40,441 bases of DNA from contig NZ_WBMR01000076.1 of the NCBI RefSeq assembly GCF_008923365.1, forward strand, positions 1 to 40,441, read 5' to 3'. Positions 37,100 to 40,441 of the stretch are shown here, one piece after another. The notes below the pieces were generated by a model, which was not told the DNA's origin, ran no database searches, and saw nothing but the letters and a program-made list of their open reading frames with translations. Origin of the DNA: Actinomadura montaniterrae. Lineage in GTDB: Bacteria > Actinomycetota > Actinomycetes > Streptosporangiales > Streptosporangiaceae. The translations under genes were made by a program, and so were the position numbers. Numbering within the stretch: position 1 is the first letter of the stretch; each line of letters starts with the position of its first letter.

Positions 37100-37858
37100 A
37101 TGACGACGACATCCGCCACCACCGAAACCGCCCCGGCCGAGAGCATCACGCTCGCCCTGGTCGACGCGATCGAGCGCACCTGGGCCGCGATCCGGCGCCG
37201 TCACCCCGATGTGCCGCGCGTGGTCGTCACGATCGGATCGGGCACGATCGGCGCCGCCCGGGGAGCGGTCACCCTCGGGCACTACGCGGGTGCCCGCTGG
37301 GTCCACCAGGAGGACGGCGACCTTCCCGAGCTGTTCGTCGGGGGCGAGGGGCTCCAGCGCGGCGCGGTCGACGTGCTCGGCACGCTGCTGCACGAGAGCG
37401 CGCACGGCCTGGCGGCCGCGCGGGACATCAAGGACACCAGCCGTCAAGGCCGCTGGCACAACGCCCGGTACAAGGCGCTCGGCGAGGAGGTCGGCCTCAC
37501 CCTCGCCAAGGACGAGCGGATCGGCTGGTCGCTCACCAGCGTCCCCGACGAGACCGCCCAGACCTACGCCGCCGAGGTCGAGCGCCTCGCCGCCGCGATC
37601 ACCGCCTACCGCCGGTCGGAGCACATCGCCCGTCTCGGCCCCGGGACGGGCGGCGCCGGGGGAGAGGACGAGGACGGCGGCGCCACCGGGAAGGACACCC
37701 GCGCCAGCAGCAACAACGGCCGCGCGGCGGTGTGCAGATGCGAGCCGCCCCGCCGGATCCGGGTCGCCCCGACCGTCCTCGCGCTCGGCGCGATCACCTG
37801 CGGATGCTGCAAGAGCGAGTTCCTCGCAGGCCAGGACGAGGAGGAGCAGCCGCGATGA
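37100..37858 (+). CDS. SprT-like zinc metalloprotease
   Basis: 252 residues from ATG 37100, GGAG in front. The catalytic site is LLHESAHGLAAARDIKDTS: H98 and H102 bind zinc and E99 is the base. SRQGRWHNARYKALGEEVGL (114-133) is the conserved third part, with H120 as likely third zinc ligand, as in SprT/Spartan-like proteins. The C-terminal part has Cys pairs (VCRCEPP and ITCGCCKSEF) for a zinc ribbon typical of SprT. SprT/Spartan proteases cut proteins crosslinked to DNA; a plasmid copy might process the relaxase-DNA adduct, which is only an inference. First gene of a two-gene operon. Confidence 0.85.
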   Translation: MTTTSATTETAPAESITLALVDAIERTWAAIRRRHPDVPRVVVTIGSGTIGAARGAVTLGHYAGARWVHQEDGDLPELFVGGEGLQRGAVDVLGTLLHESAHGLAAARDIKDTSRQGRWHNARYKALGEEVGLTLAKDERIGWSLTSVPDETAQTYAAEVERLAAAITAYRRSEHIARLGPGTGGAGGEDEDGGATGKDTRASSNNGRAAVCRCEPPRRIRVAPTVLALGAITCGCCKSEFLAGQDEEEQPR

Positions 37859-38067
37859 CCGTCGAGGAGCTGCGCACCGCGCTCGCCGGCCTGCCCGGCG
37901 ACATGCCCGTGATCCTGGTCGGCGAGGGCGGCGCCTACTCGCCCGCCGCCGGCGTCGACGTCGCCCAGTACCTCGCCACCAGCACGTGGGAGGGCGAGCG
38001 CTACGAGCAGGACGAGGACGCCCCGGACGGCGCCCGCCGCGCGGCCTACATCGCTGCCACCTGGTGA
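37855..38067 (+). CDS. 70-residue conserved-looking protein
   Basis: ATG 37855 overlaps the protease stop (ATGA). The sequence TVEELRTALAGLPGDMPVILVGEGGAYSPAAGVDVAQYLA resembles small phage and plasmid proteins with a single compact domain. The stop lies at the first base of the 18-bp repeat at 38067. Function unknown. Confidence 0.7.
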   Translation: MTVEELRTALAGLPGDMPVILVGEGGAYSPAAGVDVAQYLATSTWEGERYEQDEDAPDGARRAAYIAATW

Positions 38068-38084
38068 CTTTAAAGTACGTTCTT
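38067..38084. repeat. Second copy of the 18-bp SprT-operon motif
   Basis: ACTTTAAAGTACGTTCTT, identical to 37033-37050, overlaps the stop codon of the 70-residue gene. It thus brackets the two-gene operon. No promoter or start follows on the plus strand that I can support. A related GTACGT/ACGTAC word lies at 38731 before the minus-strand gene. Confidence 0.75.
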
Positions 38085-38109
38085 AAGGATGGCCGCGGCG
38101 CGCCCACCC

Positions 38110-38721
38110 TTAGCGTGTCTCGGCGTCGCCCTGGTCCGGCCACAGGACGCGCTGATATCCGGCGCGCCAGATGTCGCCCGGGGTGACCACCCGCGCCGAA
38201 AGCTCGTTGTACTCCCGCAGCCGGCGCCCGGTCAGCAGCCCGGGGAAGGCGTCGCGGAACGCCCGCAGCTCGGCGATGGGGGAGGAGTGCCAGCAGGCCG
38301 CGCGGACCTGCTCGACCAGCGAGGCCGGCAGGTTCGCGCCGATGCGCTCGGGCCAGCCGCTCGACCGGGCTCCAGGCCACCGCCCCGAGACCGCTGTTTC
38401 CGGCGCCGCCGGCCACTGGTGATCCCATCCGCGCTCCGCCAGCTCGGCGCGTACGCCCAGCGCCAGGACCGCCGCGGCGGTGTCGAGGAGCTCGCCCCGC
38501 TCGCGCAGCTCGGCGAGCCACGCCACCCGGCGCAGCTTGACCCGCCCCCGTTCGGCGCCGCTGAGTCCGGAGTCGTCCCAGCGGGGATCATCGGCGACCA
38601 GCAGCCAGCGGCGCGCTCTCTCGGCGTTGGTGAGCGCCGACAGCCGCGCCTCAGTCCCGAGGCGCACCCACGCCACGACACGCACAAGCCCCTCAGCCAC
38701 CAGAAGACGCGCCCCTCCCAT
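38110..38721 (-). CDS. Hypothetical protein (203 aa)
   Basis: 203 residues from ATG 38721. Arg/Leu/Ala/Trp-rich and mostly helical, with WDDSGLSGAERGRVKLRRVAWLAELRERGELLDTAAAVLALG and LPASLVEQVRAACWHSSPIAELRAFRDAFPGLLTGRRL. No active-site signature. It sits divergent to the RHH-like gene at 38872, and TAAAT-like AT-rich sequence next to the start suggests a leaderless promoter. Not recognised; possibly a replication or regulatory protein. Confidence 0.55.
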   Translation of the reverse strand: MGGARLLVAEGLVRVVAWVRLGTEARLSALTNAERARRWLLVADDPRWDDSGLSGAERGRVKLRRVAWLAELRERGELLDTAAAVLALGVRAELAERGWDHQWPAAPETAVSGRWPGARSSGWPERIGANLPASLVEQVRAACWHSSPIAELRAFRDAFPGLLTGRRLREYNELSARVVTPGDIWRAGYQRVLWPDQGDAETR

Positions 38722-38871
38722 GATTTAGACCACGTACTTTTTTGTTCGCCGGTCAGTGGCCATCCTGCCCGCTCAGCAGCGGGCGCGCGATACGGGACGC
38801 GATCAAATAGTTACGGCGACACGTCCCCAACATCCCCCCGCAGCGAATCTGTTTCCGATAGAACGGGGCGC

Positions 38872-39117
38872 ATGAAGAACGAGCGCCTGGTCGCAGCGGC
38901 ACGGAAGGGCGGCCGCAAGAGCAAGGGCCCCCGGCGCGCCCGCACGCTCCGGGTGCCCATGGACTTCGACACCCAGATCGAAGAGGCCGCCGAGCGGTCC
39001 GGCTTCGATGACGTGAACGGGTTCCTACTCGACGTGCTGACCCGCGCCGAGGCCGCGGGGCTGTTCGAGGTCGCATCACCGCCCATGCGCCAGCAGCGAC
39101 TACGGCTCGGCGCGTAG
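38872..39117 (+). CDS. Small RHH-like DNA-binding protein
   Basis: 81 residues from ATG 38872. The N-terminus is basic (RKGGRKSKGPRRAR), then TLRVPMDFDTQIEEAAERSGFDDVNGFLLDVLTRAEAAGLF, a strand and two helices as in RHH or antitoxin proteins. No RBS is evident and GATAGAAC lies about 15 bp upstream, so it may be leaderless. As the first gene before the rep-like gene it may control copy number or partition. Confidence 0.65.
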   Translation: MKNERLVAAARKGGRKSKGPRRARTLRVPMDFDTQIEEAAERSGFDDVNGFLLDVLTRAEAAGLFEVASPPMRQQRLRLGA

Positions 39118-39228
39118 CTTCCCGCCACGCCAGGCCCCTGAGGAGGAGCGCCACCCAAACACTTAGACAGCAAAGAGGCCCCAAGCGCACGGCCTAGGAA
39201 ACCAAACGCGCTTTAGAGCCTCTCCCAC

Positions 39229-39251
39229 CCGGTCCCGACCGGCGGCTTTTT
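39229..39251 (+). terminator. Intrinsic terminator
   Basis: CCGGT (39229-39233) pairs with ACCGG (39238-39242) around CCCG, followed by CGGC and five T (39247-39251). It can end transcription from the RHH-like gene upstream of the rep leader. Confidence 0.65.
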
Positions 39252-39281
39252 CATGCCGTCGGCACCGGGCCACGAGCTTGG

Positions 39282-39367
39282 AGCCCAGGATACCTGAGAT
39301 CCCTGGGCTGGGTCTCCTATGCCCCGATTCGGGCGCGTCGCCGCAGGTCAGCGACCTAGACCCAGCC
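39282..39367 (+). promoter_or_regulatory. Rep-gene leader with competing hairpins
   Basis: Hairpin 1: AGCCCAGG (39282-39289) with CCTGGGCT (39302-39309). Hairpin 2: GGCTGGGTCT (39306-39315) with AGACCCAGCC (39358-39367), enclosing AGGTC/GACCT (39345-39357). The two share 39306-39309, so only one can form. This is the layout of attenuation or antisense-controlled leaders, as in plasmid copy-number control. An 80-nt stretch separates it from the GTG at 39431. Confidence 0.6.
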
Positions 39368-39430
39368 GATACGTCACGCAGCAGCACCCGCCGCCCTCGC
39401 GGCCGCCGTCCTGCTCGCCCGGTCCGGCAC

Positions 39431-40441
39431 GTGAAGGTTCCCGCGCCCGGGATCGGGCGGCGGATGGCGGTCGCCCGCGCGCTGGCCGAGCTGGACGGCT
39501 CGCGGCGCGCGGTCACCATCGCCGAGTGGCTCGACTCGCTCGACCAGGACGAGGAGCTCGCCCTCGCCCGCGCCGACCGGCGCCGCAACGTCCTCGCCGT
39601 GCTCGGCGCGCTCGCCCGCTTTGCCGAGTGGCCGGACATCCCCGGCCGCTCGCCCGGCCAGGAGATGACTAGCCGCCCCACCTGGGAGTGGCTCGCCGCC
39701 GAGGCCGGCGTCTCCCGCGCCAGCGTCGCCAGCATCCTGGCGTGGGCCCGCCGCCGGGGCCGCCTCGCCGTGGTCGAGACCGGCACCACCCCCACCATCC
39801 GGGCCGGACTGCTCTACCCGCTGCCCGACCCGCACGCCGACCAGGGCAACCGCGCCGCCGTCTACGTGCTCGCCGTGCCGATCCCGCCCGACGACCGCCC
39901 CGACCCCGCCGACGACGAGCAGCCCACCGCCCCCCTGGGGACAGAAGTTGGACCCCTCCCCGCCTCCGTAGGAGCGGGGATCTCTAGCCGTGCGTGCGCA
40001 GGTACGCGCGCGCGCGAGGAACAGGGCGAAACCCGACAAACCATCAACGAGGGCCGCGGGCTGTGGAAAACCTCGCCCGTGCCGGGTAGCCGCAGCGGCC
40101 GCCTCGCCGTCGCGGCCGCGATGCGCGCCGCTGACCGGACGCTGTCACGGCTGTCCGCACGGTACCTGCGGCACCTGTTCCGCCCCTGGTGGGACGCCGG
40201 ATGGACCCCATCCGACGTCATCCACGCGCTGAACCACGAGCCCACCGGGCAGGAGTGGCCGTACGCCTACGCGCCCGGCGACCTGCGGCACGTCGCCGGA
40301 TGGGTGCGCCACCGCCTGGCCCACTGGCTCGGCCCGGACGGGACGCCCGCCACCTCCCGCAGCCAGGCCCTGGCCGCCGCCCGCCGCACCGAGGCCGCCG
40401 AGCAGGCCCGCCGCACCGCCGCGGCGGCGGCCGCCCGCGCC
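39431..40441 (+). CDS. N-terminal part of plasmid replication-initiator-like protein (continues at 1-546 if circular)
   Basis: 337 codons from GTG 39431 to the last base, ending exactly on a codon; ATG 39464 is an alternative start. No clear RBS. Residues about 75-125 form a winged HTH (TWEWLAAEAGVSRASVASILAWARRRGRLAVV). Then come a variable linker and the conserved-looking block ARYLRHLFRPWWDAGWTPSDVIHALNHEPTG, HVAGWVRHRLAHWLGPDG. The C-terminal end is Ala/Arg-rich. The pattern resembles HTH-containing initiator proteins of actinomycete plasmids; I base this on layout, not on a named family. Joined to 1-546 it gives 518 residues. Its leader contains competing hairpins. Confidence 0.65.
   Translation, partial: MKVPAPGIGRRMAVARALAELDGSRRAVTIAEWLDSLDQDEELALARADRRRNVLAVLGALARFAEWPDIPGRSPGQEMTSRPTWEWLAAEAGVSRASVASILAWARRRGRLAVVETGTTPTIRAGLLYPLPDPHADQGNRAAVYVLAVPIPPDDRPDPADDEQPTAPLGTEVGPLPASVGAGISSRACAGTRAREEQGETRQTINEGRGLWKTSPVPGSRSGRLAVAAAMRAADRTLSRLSARYLRHLFRPWWDAGWTPSDVIHALNHEPTGQEWPYAYAPGDLRHVAGWVRHRLAHWLGPDGTPATSRSQALAAARRTEAAEQARRTAAAAAARA

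Noticed and set aside
38722..38871. Iterons for replication in the gap before the RHH-like gene
   Set aside because: Only one GCCCGCT/AGCGGGC hairpin and no repeated 15-22-bp units are visible.
1..40441. CRISPR array
   Set aside because: No series of evenly spaced short direct repeats with unique spacers; the repeats found are palindromic operators or two-copy elements.
1..40441. rRNA or tRNA genes
   Set aside because: No conserved rRNA stretches and no convincing tRNA cloverleaf was seen by eye.

Overview
This is high-GC actinomycete DNA and it looks like a complete circular plasmid (or excised circular element) of about 40.4 kb, opened inside its replication-initiator-like gene. An open frame starting at 39431 runs off base 40441 exactly at a codon boundary. 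The same frame is open from base 1 to a stop at 544-546, which would give one 518-residue protein if the ends join. Relaxase, coupling protein, ParA, Xer-type recombinase, XRE/DUF397 and SpdB/DUF2637-like genes, plus many GTG starts and likely leaderless genes, fit a Streptosporangiales- or Streptomyces-type host. The species cannot be told from the sequence.

Layout. 1-2960: end of the rep-like gene, a secreted protein, a decayed copy of the rep 3' end, a GNAT acetyltransferase and copy 1 of a structured repeat. 3007-4142: tyrosine recombinase with a dif-like site array in front of it. 4137-9250: a membrane protein, then a plus-strand operon (Nudix, long coiled coil, small membrane protein, HNH nuclease), then a NERD protein. 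9251-20459: candidate oriT region, a 1717-residue MobF relaxase-helicase, then an overlapping minus-strand transfer operon (ribbon-helix-helix protein, four-TM coiled-coil SpdB-like protein, VirD4/TraG coupling ATPase, DUF4913-like protein). 20499-24389: GntR/UTRA repressor, GNAT, four tiny proteins, ParA and an HTH partner. 24344-31165: accessory genes, including a SpoT/MESH1-like HD protein, an XRE/DUF397 pair, a PIN toxin-like/antitoxin-like pair and copy 2 of the structured repeat. 31267-34392: a His-rich membrane protein and an operon marked by a repeated 16-bp palindrome, encoding an Lsr2-like protein, a DpdA/TGT-like transglycosylase and an HTH protein. 34371-39117: PadR operon, DNA-binding proteins, an SprT-like metalloprotease operon and a small RHH-like protein. 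39229-40441: leader and first part of the rep-like gene.

How it works together. Replication (rep-like), partition (ParA plus HTH partner), multimer resolution (recombinase and its site) and transfer (relaxase, coupling protein, RHH, membrane coiled coil) form the backbone. The two outward promoters next to the GntR gene carry the same 21-bp element, so transfer and partition genes are probably controlled together. No VirB4-type ATPase, VirB6-type channel gene or FtsK/TraB translocase is seen, so the transfer module is minimal.

Most unusual signals: two ~250-bp repeats about 28 kb apart whose core folds as a seamless four-way junction of triloop hairpins; the palindrome regulon that includes the DpdA-like enzyme; and the Nudix leader, where the ribosome binding site sits in a hairpin loop.
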